In this document: positions 17,047 through 25,369 of the stretch, piece by piece
Position numbering within the stretch: the stretch's first letter is position 1
Layout: each line of letters opens with the position of its first letter
NCBI GenBank assembly: GCA_963827585.1
Contig: CAWHCK010000060.1
Coordinates: 1-64,000 of the forward strand
From: VAZQ01 sp963827585
Lineage (GTDB): Bacteria; Pseudomonadota; Alphaproteobacteria; Rhizobiales; Xanthobacteraceae
DNA length: 64,000 bases
Direction: 5' to 3'
Translations under genes and position numbers: made by a program
The notes under the pieces: model-generated
What the model was told of the DNA's origin: nothing
What the model saw: only the letters and a program-made list of their open reading frames with translations
The model's database searches: none

Positions 17047-17283
17047 ATGCCGATCACACCATTCCTCGCCGGCAACAGGTTCGATGGCGAGACGATACGC
17101 ATCATGGGCGTCGCGTTCGAAATGGCCTGCGTGGCCCTTCGCCTTGCGGATCGGGACCGTCCCGCCGACGAGGTCCTCGCCAGGAGAATTATCGAGCTGA
17201 CGAAGGCCGGCGAGCACAATCCCGATGTCCTGTGCGAAAACGTGTTGAAGGAATTTCGCGAGCAACGCGATAGCCCGCTTTAA
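17047..17283 (+). CDS. Small helical hypothetical protein
   Basis: The product has 78 residues (MPITPFLAGNRFDGETIRIM), predicted mostly helical and soluble. EMACVALRLADRDRPADEVL and ARRIIELTKAGEHNPDVLCE are reminiscent of a small protein family widespread in Bradyrhizobium, without known function. GGGAAGG lies just upstream of ATG 17047. Confidence 0.6.
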   Translation: MPITPFLAGNRFDGETIRIMGVAFEMACVALRLADRDRPADEVLARRIIELTKAGEHNPDVLCENVLKEFREQRDSPL

Positions 17284-17483
17284 CGTCGAGGTCCGTGCTT
17301 GCGGCCATGGCCGGGCGCGAACGCACCAAGGCTTTGCTGGCCGCCGCCCCATGCCGGCGCAGGATGACGCCGCGCCTGCACAGCCGCCTACTCGCCTACC
17401 TCTGCCGGTAAAAACTTGCCGACATGGCGTTCCGACCGCTATATTTTACCGCCGTCGCGTAGCGGCAGTCCGGCAACCGTGTC

Positions 17484-17885
17484 GTGCCTTCGCCCAAAGA
17501 GTGTCGCGAGTATGCGGACGATTGTATTGGCCGGGCGCGCACCGCTCGGTCCGAGAGGGAACGCGACATTTTTCTGCAGATGGCGAAAACCTGGCTCGGC
17601 GCGGCGCTGACTCTGGAGAACAGCCTGGAGCGGATCGACCGGCAGTATGCCAAGCCGGGCGATCGCAGGATGATCGACCCGAAAGCGCCGGACGCGCGCG
17701 GCGGCGATGGGGAAGCCGGCGATCGTTCGCCGGCGATCAGTCACGCGCTGTCGGTTGCCACGGCGATCGCCGCCGGACGACCAGCCAACGTCCCGGACGA
17801 GGTGAAGCCGTCTGCCGACCCCGAGATCGAAAGCCCCAAGGAGAGCGGAGACGCGGCGCGGATGTTGGACAGCGCCAAGCCCTGA
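17484..17885 (+). CDS. Small helical protein with A..C..A..ERDIFLQMA..W motif
   Basis: The product has 133 residues with a GTG start at 17484. The N-terminal half, ECREYADDCIGRARTARSER, then ERDIFLQMAKTWLGAALTLE, forms two helices. This pattern recurs in the proteins at 20450 and 27008 in this window. The C-terminal half is polar and low complexity (Pro, Glu, Ser), probably disordered. The family is common in Bradyrhizobium-like genomes and uncharacterised. The start could be misplaced because no Shine-Dalgarno is obvious. Confidence 0.55.
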   Translation: MPSPKECREYADDCIGRARTARSERERDIFLQMAKTWLGAALTLENSLERIDRQYAKPGDRRMIDPKAPDARGGDGEAGDRSPAISHALSVATAIAAGRPANVPDEVKPSADPEIESPKESGDAARMLDSAKP

Positions 17886-18104
17886 CACGGCGTTTTCACG
17901 CCCACGGCAACAGCCTCGCCTGCACCAAATCACACCCACCGCCCGGCCCGCCACCGCCCCCTTTCCTTCATCATGGAACCGGCCGACGCTTGCGACGTTG
18001 CTCCGACGTCGAGCGTGGCTTGGCGGCTCAAGCGGAGGAAACAGTTCGCCGGTTGATCATGTTGATTTCCTTGGCGGCAACCCGCGATCTCATGCTGCCA
18101 GGCG

Positions 18105-18137
18105 GAGCCCCGCGCTCTCGAGCGGGGCTCTTGTCTT
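18105..18137 (+). terminator. Rho-independent terminator
   Basis: A 9-bp GC stem GAGCCCCGC (18105-18113) / GCGGGGCTC (18122-18130) is followed by TTGTCTT. It lies about 220 bp after the gene ending at 17885. The only open frame between is a 27-codon one that I do not call. Confidence 0.6.
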
Positions 18138-18189
18138 AGCCAGGCCGAGTCTCACTCGACTAAAGTTCGCATGAGAGTGTGCCGAAAGC

Positions 18190-18227
18190 ACTTGAAAACC
18201 GGTACCCGCTTTTCCGGAGCATGCTCC
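18190..18227. repeat. Truncated P2 palindromic repeat
   Basis: GAAAACCGGTACCCGCTTTT followed by CCGGAGCATGCTCC is the central and right part of the P2 element. The left arm GAGCATGATC is missing. It abuts the RTX remnant. Confidence 0.55.
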
Positions 18228-18228
18228 A

Positions 18229-18495
18229 GGCGCGGGCAACGATGAGCTGGTCGGCGGACCGGGCAATGACCTGCTCGTCGGCGGCGCCGGCGAGGACATC
18301 CACGAAATTCGGCGCGGACACGTTCGCCTTCGACGAGGGCGACGCGAAGGTCGACGGGCGTCAAGCCGGCCGACTGGATCTACGATTTTCAAAACGGAGC
18401 CGATGTCATCAACCTGAAGGACTACGACAGCAAACTCACGCCGGTGGTGCAATTCACCGGCAAGGCCAACCAGGTCATGCTCACGCATGAACAGT
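18229..18495 (+). pseudogene. Remnant of an RTX (Ca-binding nonapeptide) protein C-terminus
   Basis: GNDELVGGPGNDLLVGGAGE is a pair of RTX repeats. After frame changes the text continues KFGADTFAFDEGD, then PADWIYDFQNGADVINLKDY and VMLTHEQFARHP, the kind of C-terminal domain (peptidase M10 serralysin C-terminal type) that follows RTX repeats in type-I-secreted proteins. No start codon or N-terminal domain is present, and two or more frameshifts occur. It lies directly after a truncated repeat element. It is a relic; an intact RTX gene follows at 21076. Confidence 0.6.
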
Positions 18496-18633
18496 TCGCG
18501 CGGCATCCGCGATATCCCGCCGCCCGAGCGCATCGGCGCGCGTTGCATCCGGGCCGGGGCGATCCACGTAAATGACATCGAAAGCCGCCGTGGCCAATAT
18601 CGGACGAAGGCGCGCGGGACGGGAGGCCGAGGT

Positions 18634-19155
18634 ATGCACGCGCTTGCTACATGGGTCGTGGGCACGCTGCTGGTCACGGCGTTCGCCCTCAGCGGCGCCA
18701 ATGCCGCGACACGCGCACGGCAGCCGGACGCGCTGGACTGGAAGACGTTCCTGGTGCCGGAGTTCGGAACCACGGTGGAATATCCGGCCGGCATCTTCTC
18801 GGTGCCGCACGGGAAGGCGGAGAAGGGATTCGGACAGCGCTTCAACAGCGCCGACGGCCGCTCGATGCTGACCATCTACACCCAGGAGAACGAGGCCGGC
18901 GACACCCCGGCGAGCTATCTCAGGAACAATCTGCGCATCCGGCGATCCGCCTTGCACTACGAGCGGGTCACACGCTCGTTCTTCGCGATCTCGTCGGCCC
19001 GCGAAGGGCTCGTCGCCTACAGCCGCTGCAATTTCTCGAGCGACGCCGGCGGCGCGATCCATTGTTTCGACCTGGTCTATCCGCTGGCGGACGGGCGCCC
19101 CTGGGACGCCATCGTGACGCGGATCAGCCGGTCGCTGCGGCCGCTCGAAGGTTGA
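18634..19155 (+). CDS. Secreted hypothetical protein
   Basis: The product has 173 residues from ATG 18634 behind GGGAGG. MHALATWVVGTLLVTAFALS is a signal peptide with cleavage near ANA. The mature domain starts with FLVPEFGTTVEYPAGIFSVP and continues GFGQRFNSADGRSMLTIYTQ, a beta-rich pattern resembling periplasmic proteins of rhizobia that follow similar 'F.VPEFGT.V.YP..IFS' text. Two cysteines (SRCNF, IHCFD) may pair. I do not know its function. Confidence 0.65.
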   Translation: MHALATWVVGTLLVTAFALSGANAATRARQPDALDWKTFLVPEFGTTVEYPAGIFSVPHGKAEKGFGQRFNSADGRSMLTIYTQENEAGDTPASYLRNNLRIRRSALHYERVTRSFFAISSAREGLVAYSRCNFSSDAGGAIHCFDLVYPLADGRPWDAIVTRISRSLRPLEG

Positions 19156-19165
19156 CGACTTCCCT

Positions 19166-19432
19166 TTAGAGTGGGCGCGTGCTGCGCAGCACGCGCCGAG
19201 CTGGCCGCTCCCGCCACTGGCATCCGTAGGGCCACGGCTCCTTGGGACAGACCGAGCCGACCGGACCACTCAGGGGCCGCTCGGCCTTCACCGGGGCGAG
19301 CGCGAGGTCCGCCTTGACTGCGGCCGGGTTGAGGTCCGCCGTGACTTCGGGGGTGGCGCCCGCGAGCGCCGTGACGACGGCCGCGCCCAATACCAGGGCC
19401 AGGAGGCCCGCTGCGAGCTTGGAGACGGACAT
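19166..19432 (-). CDS. Small secreted protein with CPKEPWPYGCQW motif
   Basis: The product has 88 residues. MSVSKLAAGLLALVLGAAVV is a signal peptide. The mature part carries PVGSVCPKEPWPYGCQWR near its end, a signature conserved in small exported proteins of Hyphomicrobiales; its two cysteines are likely bonded. The rest is Ala/Val/Pro-rich linker. Function is unknown. It is convergent with the gene ending at 19155, 10 bp away. Confidence 0.65.
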   Translation of the reverse strand: MSVSKLAAGLLALVLGAAVVTALAGATPEVTADLNPAAVKADLALAPVKAERPLSGPVGSVCPKEPWPYGCQWRERPARRVLRSTRPL

Positions 19433-19686
19433 GTGACACCCACCCAGCCGCCTCCCCTGCGTCTTAATGCGCGGTACGAGGCTCCAGGTGTTTAGTCGCG
19501 CCCCGGCGCAAAAGGTTCACCGCCCTATTTTTCCCTTGAAATACCGCATCTTGCGCAAGCCCGGATGCGCCAAGCCGTCGCTTCGGACGGCCGCGGGACG
19601 CCGGCAGCCGCCACCCCCGGAACTGGTCCGGCGTGCTTCGGGTTATGCCTGCGAGCTCCAGAGCAACAGCCGGCGGCGAGGGTGTC

Positions 19687-19932
19687 ATGGCCAGATGCGA
19701 GACCTGCGGAAACGACTACGACAAGGCGTTTCAGGTGACCATGAGCGGGTCGACCCACACCTTCGACAGCTTCGAATGCGCGATCCACGCGCTCGCCCCG
19801 ACCTGCGAGAACTGCGGCACCCGCATCGTCGGTCACGGGCTCGAGAAGGACGGCACCTTCTTCTGCTGCGAGCATTGCGCCGAGGTGGTCGGCGTCACCG
19901 GGCTGCGCGATCGCGTCAGGGCGACCGCATGA
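19687..19932 (+). CDS. Zinc-ribbon/metallothionein-like small protein
   Basis: The product has 81 residues from ATG 19687. It has nine cysteines in paired arrangement: MARCETCGNDYDKAF, FECAIHALAPTCENCGTRIV, FFCCEHCAEVVG. This pattern and the text AFQVTMSGSTHTFDSFECAI match a widespread alphaproteobacterial family with similarity to prokaryotic metallothionein and zinc-ribbon folds. A soluble metal-binding role is likely, but the metal and partner are unknown. It stands alone. Confidence 0.7.
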   Translation: MARCETCGNDYDKAFQVTMSGSTHTFDSFECAIHALAPTCENCGTRIVGHGLEKDGTFFCCEHCAEVVGVTGLRDRVRATA

Positions 19933-20059
19933 CCGGGATCGGGCCGCCTCGGCCGTCGCATTCGGCTTCATGGCCAGGCCCGGGTTGATGCGCCGTTGCG
20001 GGAGCGCGCCTGGCAAGCTAACAGTTACGTGGTGGGCGTGGCCTGAACGGGAGGTCTCC

Positions 20060-20326
20060 ATGACCGTATTTCGTGGCGCCTTGGCGATGCTGCCGTTGCT
20101 CGCGCTCGACCCGCGCACCGCCGCTGCCGAGGTCTACCGGCCCTGGTGTATCGGTTACGTCGCGACCATATCCCAAAGCTGCACCTTCACGTCGTTCGAA
20201 CAATGCATGATGACCGCCCGCGGCAGCGGCGGCCAATGCACGCAGAATACGTGGTACCTGCAATATGGCGAGCGCGGGCCGGCGACCATCACGACGGCCA
20301 AGAGCGCGCGAGTGAAGGCACGTTAG
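20060..20326 (+). CDS. DUF3551 family secreted protein
   Basis: The product has 88 residues; ATG 20060 follows GGGAGG. An N-terminal signal peptide (VFRGALAMLPLLALDPRTAA) is followed by the DUF3551 signature YRPWCIGYVATISQSCTFTS and FEQCMMTARGSGGQCTQN. Four cysteines are conserved in this family, which is specific to and multiplied in Bradyrhizobium-type genomes. It is periplasmic and of unknown function. Confidence 0.8.
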   Translation: MTVFRGALAMLPLLALDPRTAAAEVYRPWCIGYVATISQSCTFTSFEQCMMTARGSGGQCTQNTWYLQYGERGPATITTAKSARVKAR

Positions 20327-20449
20327 CGCGTGGGCAAGGCGCGCCCCAGCGGCCCGCGTCAACCAGAAAAGAGACGACCTTGGGTTTGGGCCGCGGAACC
20401 AAAGTTCCAAGCCCTCGTTGAGTCGGAAACGAGTCGACGGGAGGAAGCG

Positions 20450-20797
20450 ATGTCCAGCGTCAATCCATGGGACAAGGCGGCGGACTGCGCGCGCGCAGCG
20501 CAAGCGGCGGGCGATCCCGAGCGACGGGCGATCTTCACGAATCTGCAGCAGCTTTGGGTCGCGCTCGGCAACGAAAGCGGTTTGATGACCGCGCTGGAGC
20601 TCGCGAACGAGGCCGAGAGGATCAGCCGCCTGCAGGCCGAACTGGCGGCGACGGACGCTCGTCTGCTCAGAAGACCGCGCGGGCGGATTCTCCGCTCGCG
20701 CGGGGCAGTCTCGGCGTTGCCGAGGACGAGCCGGATCCCGGACTGGCGGGATAGGCCAGCGTCACTGTCCAAAGTCGGGGATAGCTCTAGCTCGTAA
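20450..20797 (+). CDS. Small helical protein, same motif family as 17484 and 27008
   Basis: The product has 115 residues; ATG 20450 follows GGGAGGAA. PWDKAADCARAAQAAGDPER and RAIFTNLQQLWVALGNESGL repeat the A..C..A....D.ERR.F..L..LW pattern of two other proteins in this window. A basic stretch RLLRRPRGRILRSRG follows, then a polar tail. It is probably a soluble two-helix protein. No function is known. Confidence 0.6.
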   Translation: MSSVNPWDKAADCARAAQAAGDPERRAIFTNLQQLWVALGNESGLMTALELANEAERISRLQAELAATDARLLRRPRGRILRSRGAVSALPRTSRIPDWRDRPASLSKVGDSSSS

Positions 20798-21075
20798 GCG
20801 TCTTTAATCCCTTGAGCCCTTTTTGCGTTGAACGTCGGGCGGCGGAGCATCCCGTCGCCTGTCGTCGCAGATGCGCATGAGCGCATGACCCGCGACGGGC
20901 CGACGCGCAACGAGCTTTTGGCCAATCACAATTCGATCGGGCGGGTGAACTCGGCGCACGGCGAGCGTCAGCACCGTGAACCGGTGCACGGCGCCGCATG
21001 ACCAACGGGTATGGGCCCCCGCCTGTTCGAGGGCGATGACCGGAGCCCTTGCGCCAGCCATGCGGGAGAACAGCC

Positions 21076-22653
21076 ATGGCAACCAGGTATGGAACGAGCG
21101 GACGCGATCGTATCTCCGGAACGAGAGACGGCGACCACCTCTACGGCTACTCGATGGACGGGGGCCTGCCCTCGGATTGGGCCGACGACACGCTCGACGG
21201 CGGCGAGGGCGAGGACTATCTGCACGGCGGCGGCGGCGCCGACACCCTGCTCGGGGGCCTTCAAAACGATCACCTGGACGGTGGCCCCGGGGGCGATGTG
21301 CTCGACGGCGGGGGCGGATTCGACACCGCGACCTACTGGTTCTCCACGTCGGCCGTCTACATCAACCTCCTGGCAGGAGCTGGTTACTCCGGCGATGCGC
21401 TGGACGACACCTTCATCTCGATCGAGAAGGTGATCGGCTCCAGCCACGACGACGTGATTGTCGCCGGCAATGGCGGCAACGTGCTCGACGGTTGGATCGG
21501 CGACGATCGCATCTACGGAGGGGACGGCCGGGACGATCTCTATGGCGGAGCCGGGATCGATCGCCTGTATGGCGGCGCAAATGTGGATAACTTGTACGGC
21601 GGCTCCGAAACCGACTACCTGTGGGGCGAGGACGGCGAGGACACGCTCGACGGCGGCGACGGCGACGACGTCCTGAGAGGCGGATGGGACAGCGATACGT
21701 TCATCGGTTCCAGCGGGGCCGACACGAATTATGGCGGCGACGGCGAGCGCGACCTCGTCGACTATTCGGAATCGTCGCGACGCGTCGAGGTCAATCTGGA
21801 AACCGGCCGCGGTGTCGGCGGGCTTGCCGAGGGCGACCGGTATGACGGCATCGAGGATGTGACCGGAAGCCGCTGGGACGACCGGATCACCGGAACCAGC
21901 GCCGACAATCATCTGCGCGGCGGCGATGGCGTCGACGCCATATCGGGGGGTGGCGGTGACGACCTTCTCTTCGGCGGAGCCGGCGCCGATCAACTCGACG
22001 GCGGCAGCCACACGCGTGGCGATACGATCTCCTACCAGGATTCGGACAGCACCGGCGTGTGGGTCGATCTGGTCAGCGGCATGGGCCGTTTCGGCGACGC
22101 CGAGGGCGACAAGTTCGCACGCATCGAGAACGTCACCGGCTCGATATTCAAGGACACTCTGGTCGGCGACCGCGGCAACAACGTCCTCAAGGGATGGGAC
22201 GGCAACGACGAACTCTACGGCAACGAAGGCAACGACAGCTTGTGGGGCGGCCGTCATGGTGATCGCCTGTGGGGCGATGCAGGATCGGATTCCCTCTATG
22301 GCGAAATGGGCAGCGATACATTCATCTATCGCAGCGTGTCTGACAGCCCATACTCCGGGCCCGGACCGGGGACGCACGACTATATCTTCGATGACTTCCT
22401 GGCTTCGGAAAGAGACATGATCGATCTTTCGGCGATCGACGCCGACACGACCGCAGCGGCCGTCGGCGATCAGCCGTTCACCTTCGTCCTCGGGCGCGCT
22501 TTCACCGGCGCCGGTCAGCTCCGGATCGAATACGTGGGCAGCACGGTCTACGAAGTGCTCGGCGAGACCACCGGCGACGGCGTGGCCGACCTCCACATCC
22601 GTGTCCTCGGCAGGACCTGGAGCCATTTCGACGAAGGCGACATCGTCATGTGA
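21076..22653 (+). CDS. RTX-type calcium-binding protein (type I secretion substrate-like)
   Basis: The product is 525 residues, intact, from ATG 21076. From about residue 20 it consists of many GGxGxDxLx nonapeptides (GNDSLWGGRHGDRLWGDAGS, GGDGRDDLYGGAGIDRLYGG), separated by beta domains with ENVTGSIFKDTLVGDRGNN-type joints. The last 110 residues (FIYRSVSDSPYSGPG, then FDDFLASERDMIDLSAIDAD) form the serralysin-type C-terminal region that precedes type I secretion. No protease HExxH motif, signal peptide or other enzymatic domain is present. RTX repeats fold on binding Ca2+ outside the cell. No ABC exporter is encoded nearby, so a transporter elsewhere would be needed. Confidence 0.85.
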   Translation: MATRYGTSGRDRISGTRDGDHLYGYSMDGGLPSDWADDTLDGGEGEDYLHGGGGADTLLGGLQNDHLDGGPGGDVLDGGGGFDTATYWFSTSAVYINLLAGAGYSGDALDDTFISIEKVIGSSHDDVIVAGNGGNVLDGWIGDDRIYGGDGRDDLYGGAGIDRLYGGANVDNLYGGSETDYLWGEDGEDTLDGGDGDDVLRGGWDSDTFIGSSGADTNYGGDGERDLVDYSESSRRVEVNLETGRGVGGLAEGDRYDGIEDVTGSRWDDRITGTSADNHLRGGDGVDAISGGGGDDLLFGGAGADQLDGGSHTRGDTISYQDSDSTGVWVDLVSGMGRFGDAEGDKFARIENVTGSIFKDTLVGDRGNNVLKGWDGNDELYGNEGNDSLWGGRHGDRLWGDAGSDSLYGEMGSDTFIYRSVSDSPYSGPGPGTHDYIFDDFLASERDMIDLSAIDADTTAAAVGDQPFTFVLGRAFTGAGQLRIEYVGSTVYEVLGETTGDGVADLHIRVLGRTWSHFDEGDIVM

Positions 22654-22889
22654 TGGCGGCTCGCTTCGGCCCGGAGCTGCGCCATCTCGTCCTCGCCAAG
22701 CCGCCAGGCGACGTCGACAAATCGCAAGCAAATAAGGCGCAGGCTGCCGCTTCACGGTCCAACCGGACGCGGACTCACCGCGCGCGGCATGCTAAGATGC
22801 AGCCTGCAGGTCTTGATAGGTGTCAACGTCCACCGTTCTCGGGCGCGATCGGCATGTCCGGTCGCGCTGAAGGAGAGGAGCATGACGCC

Positions 22890-23078
22890 ATGAGAATGCA
22901 AGAAATCGACATCCATGACTATGCGCGGCAATTGCTGGAAGCGCACGGCGACAAGGCCGTTGCCGAGGCCGCTCACAAGGCTTGTACGCTCGAACAGCAA
23001 GGCAACAACGAGCAGGCCGAAACCTGGCGGCACATCGAAGCGGCCCTCAAGCTGATGCGCGGGCCGCACGAAAGCTGA
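22890..23078 (+). CDS. Small conserved hypothetical protein
   Basis: The product has 62 residues (MRMQEIDIHDYARQLLEAHG, then AVAEAAHKACTLEQQGNNEQ and WRHIEAALKLMRGPHES). AGGAGAGG lies upstream. It is soluble and wholly helical, and resembles small proteins of the same length found widely in Bradyrhizobium relatives. No function is assigned. The second Met (MQEID, 22896) is an alternative start. Confidence 0.65.
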   Translation: MRMQEIDIHDYARQLLEAHGDKAVAEAAHKACTLEQQGNNEQAETWRHIEAALKLMRGPHES

Positions 23079-23262
23079 AGCGGTGGCCGAAGGGCGACAG
23101 CCTTCCGCTGGGAGGCGAGCGCCGGATCGACGCTCCCGCGGCGATGGCGCCGCCGACGTCGCGGCCGAGACCAAGACAACATTCGCACTGGGGCACACAC
23201 AAGGGCTGATCAGCGCTCAAACGTCATCGCGGGAACCGCTCTTACACGCGGGGAGGAAAATC

Positions 23263-24690
23263 ATGGCTCTCAACTGTGCGACGGGCGAGGACGTCCTCAA
23301 GGCCATCAAGGACAAGAACGTCCAAATGATCGATTTGCGATTCACCGACCTGCCCGGCGTCTGGCAGCATTTTTCCGTACCGCCAAGCGCGGTGGATGCT
23401 GATGCTCTCGACGCCGGCATCGGATTCGACGGCTCGTCGATACGCGGGTTCCAGGAGATCCAGGAAAGCGACATGCTGGTCGTGCCCGATCCGATCACGG
23501 CCTTTCTCGACCCGTTCACGACGGCGACAACGCTGGTCCTGATCTGCAACGTCAGGGACCCGGTCACCGGCCAAACCTATAGCCGCGACGCGCGCCATGT
23601 CGCCCAGAAGGCCGAGACCTACCTGCGAAGCACCGGCATCGGCGAGTCCGCCTATTTCGGCCCGGAGGCCGAGTTCTTCGTCTTCAACGAGGTGCGCTAC
23701 GGACAGGGCATAAATTACGCCATGCACGAAATCGATTCCGAGGAAGGCACCTGGAACACCGGCACGAAGGAGGCGCCGAACCTCGGCCACAAGCCACGCC
23801 AGAAGGAAGGGTATTTCCCGGTTCCTCCCGTCGACAGCATGCAGGATCTCCGCACCGAGATGGTGCTGACCATGGAGTTGCTGGGGATTGTGATCGAGGC
23901 CCATCACCACGAGGTCGCGACCGCCGGCCAGGCCGAAATCGACATGCGCTTCACCACGCTCACGCGCATGGCCGACAACCTGATGATGTACAAATACGTG
24001 GTCAAGAACGTCGCCCGCAAGCACGGCATGACCGCGACGTTCATGCCCAAACCGCTATTTGAAGACAACGCCTCCGGCATGCACGTGCATCAGAGCATCT
24101 GGAAGGGCAAGACCAACCTGTTCCATGGCACGCAATATGCCGAGTTGAGCGAGCTCGGCCGCTTCTATATCGGCGGCTTGTTGAAACATGCCTGGGCACT
24201 ATGTGGGTTTTGCGCCCCGACCACCAACTCGTATCGTCGTCTGGTCCCGGGCTACGAGGCGCCGATCAACTTGGTCTATTCGCAACGCAACCGTTCCGCC
24301 TGCTGCCGAATTCCGATGTATTCGCCGGACCCGCGCGCGAAGCGGGTCGAGTTTCGATCGCCGGATCCGTCCTGCAATGGATACCTGGCGTTCGCGGCGA
24401 TGTTGATGGCAGGCCTTGACGGCATCCAGAATCGCATCGATCCGGGCAAGCCCATCGACAAGAACCTCTATGACCTGCCGCCCGCGGAGGCGAAGGAGGT
24501 GAGGTCCACTCCCGGCTCGCTGGAGCAAGCGCTGGACGCGCTCGAAGCCGATCACGCGTTTCTGCTGCGCGGCGATGTCTTCACCAAGGACGTGATCGAA
24601 ACCTGGCTCGGCTACAAGCGGGACAAGGAGATCGATGCCATCCGGCTACGCCCGCATCCCTACGAGTTCCATCTCTATTACGACATCTAG
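23263..24690 (+). CDS. glnA: Glutamine synthetase, type I, divergent paralogue
   Basis: This enzyme makes glutamine from glutamate, ammonia and ATP as a dodecamer. The product has 475 residues; ATG 23263 follows GGGAGG. The N-terminal beta-grasp (MIDLRFTDLPGVWQHFSVPP) with the catalytic-loop text GIGFDGSSIRGFQEIQESDM is followed by the metal/ATP site FGPEAEFFVF, IEAHHHEVATAGQAEIDMRF and the ammonium flap. The adenylylation loop KNLYDLPPAE keeps its Tyr. Compared with canonical rhizobial GlnA the segment LKHAWALCGFCAPTTNSYRR and the Cys-rich NRSACCRIPMYSPD are unusual. No glnB is adjacent, so this is probably an additional GSI copy, perhaps with altered specificity or control. Confidence 0.9.
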   Translation: MALNCATGEDVLKAIKDKNVQMIDLRFTDLPGVWQHFSVPPSAVDADALDAGIGFDGSSIRGFQEIQESDMLVVPDPITAFLDPFTTATTLVLICNVRDPVTGQTYSRDARHVAQKAETYLRSTGIGESAYFGPEAEFFVFNEVRYGQGINYAMHEIDSEEGTWNTGTKEAPNLGHKPRQKEGYFPVPPVDSMQDLRTEMVLTMELLGIVIEAHHHEVATAGQAEIDMRFTTLTRMADNLMMYKYVVKNVARKHGMTATFMPKPLFEDNASGMHVHQSIWKGKTNLFHGTQYAELSELGRFYIGGLLKHAWALCGFCAPTTNSYRRLVPGYEAPINLVYSQRNRSACCRIPMYSPDPRAKRVEFRSPDPSCNGYLAFAAMLMAGLDGIQNRIDPGKPIDKNLYDLPPAEAKEVRSTPGSLEQALDALEADHAFLLRGDVFTKDVIETWLGYKRDKEIDAIRLRPHPYEFHLYYDI

Positions 24691-24871
24691 CCGACTGCGT
24701 TCGGAAGGTTGGCGTCAAGGGCCTCCGGCCCATGTCCACGCGCGAACCGGACCGCACCCAGGAGGGGAGCGTCGCTGCGCTCGCCAAGAGGTGCCGCCCG
24801 AGCCTCCGCCATGGAGGCCGCATCACCGCGTGCTATTCGTGTCCGTCCGCCGACGGTCCCGCGCGGCACGC

Positions 24872-25000
24872 CTACGTGAAGATGCCGCCCGAAAACAAGA
24901 CTGCGCAAACCAGAGCAGCCACCGCCATGGAGCCTACGATTCCGAGCCATTCCGCGTAGGGCGCCGTGTCACGGATTTCCCGTTCCAGATCTTCAAGCAT
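24872..25000 (-). CDS. Small single-pass membrane protein
   Basis: The product has 42 residues: MLEDLEREIRDTAPYAEWLG, then a hydrophobic helix IVGSMAVAALVCAVLFSGGI. A GGGGG run lies upstream of the ATG. An acidic amphipathic head plus one membrane helix is typical of small inner-membrane peptides. It is not a recognised family, and lies convergent to glnA across 180 bp that holds nothing else recognisable. Confidence 0.45.
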   Translation of the reverse strand: MLEDLEREIRDTAPYAEWLGIVGSMAVAALVCAVLFSGGIFT

Positions 25001-25198
25001 CGCACTACCCCCTTCGACCATGCTCTCGTTGGACTTGCGTTCCGCCGTTTGTGTGGGAAAAAGTGGCGACAATTGTGGAGCGCGTAACGCGTCTGTTAAA
25101 TAGTCCTTGGGTGTAGTTTTTCGGTCACAGCCCCGGTGGACAGGGCACAGGCTTTTTGCAAGCGGTCGGGGAATCGGTGTCGGCTGCACGTTGAAGAA

Positions 25199-25369
25199 CT
25201 AGTTCTCCGCCATCCTTCGCCACAGCGGCTTGCCGTGCGCGGCGTCCTCCTTGAAGATGTCGAGCAGACCTTGCAACACCGCAATCTGGTGGCGTTCGCG
25301 GCAGCGGTCAGCGATGCGTTTATGCTCTCGGATAATTTCGGCCGGTCCGCAGCGGGTAGAGACATGCAT
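25199..25369 (-). CDS. Possible small hypothetical protein divergent from the MFS gene
   Basis: The product has 56 residues, with coherent helical composition (AEIIREHKRIADRCRERHQI, then AVLQGLLDIFKEDAAHGKPL and WRRMAEN). Its ATG at 25369 overlaps the MFS start on the other strand by six bases. No ribosome site is obvious. It resembles short conserved hypotheticals of rhizobia but could be spurious. The rest of 25001-25363 shows nothing. Confidence 0.4.
   Translation of the reverse strand: MHVSTRCGPAEIIREHKRIADRCRERHQIAVLQGLLDIFKEDAAHGKPLWRRMAEN

Noticed and set aside
20968..22755. 595-residue antisense frame opposite the RTX gene
   Set aside because: It is valine/alanine repeat text produced by the complement of GGxGxD codons, with no independent ribosome site or motif.
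24732..24959. 75-residue plus-strand frame after glnA
   Set aside because: No ribosome site or motif; the opposite strand carries a more coherent small membrane protein.
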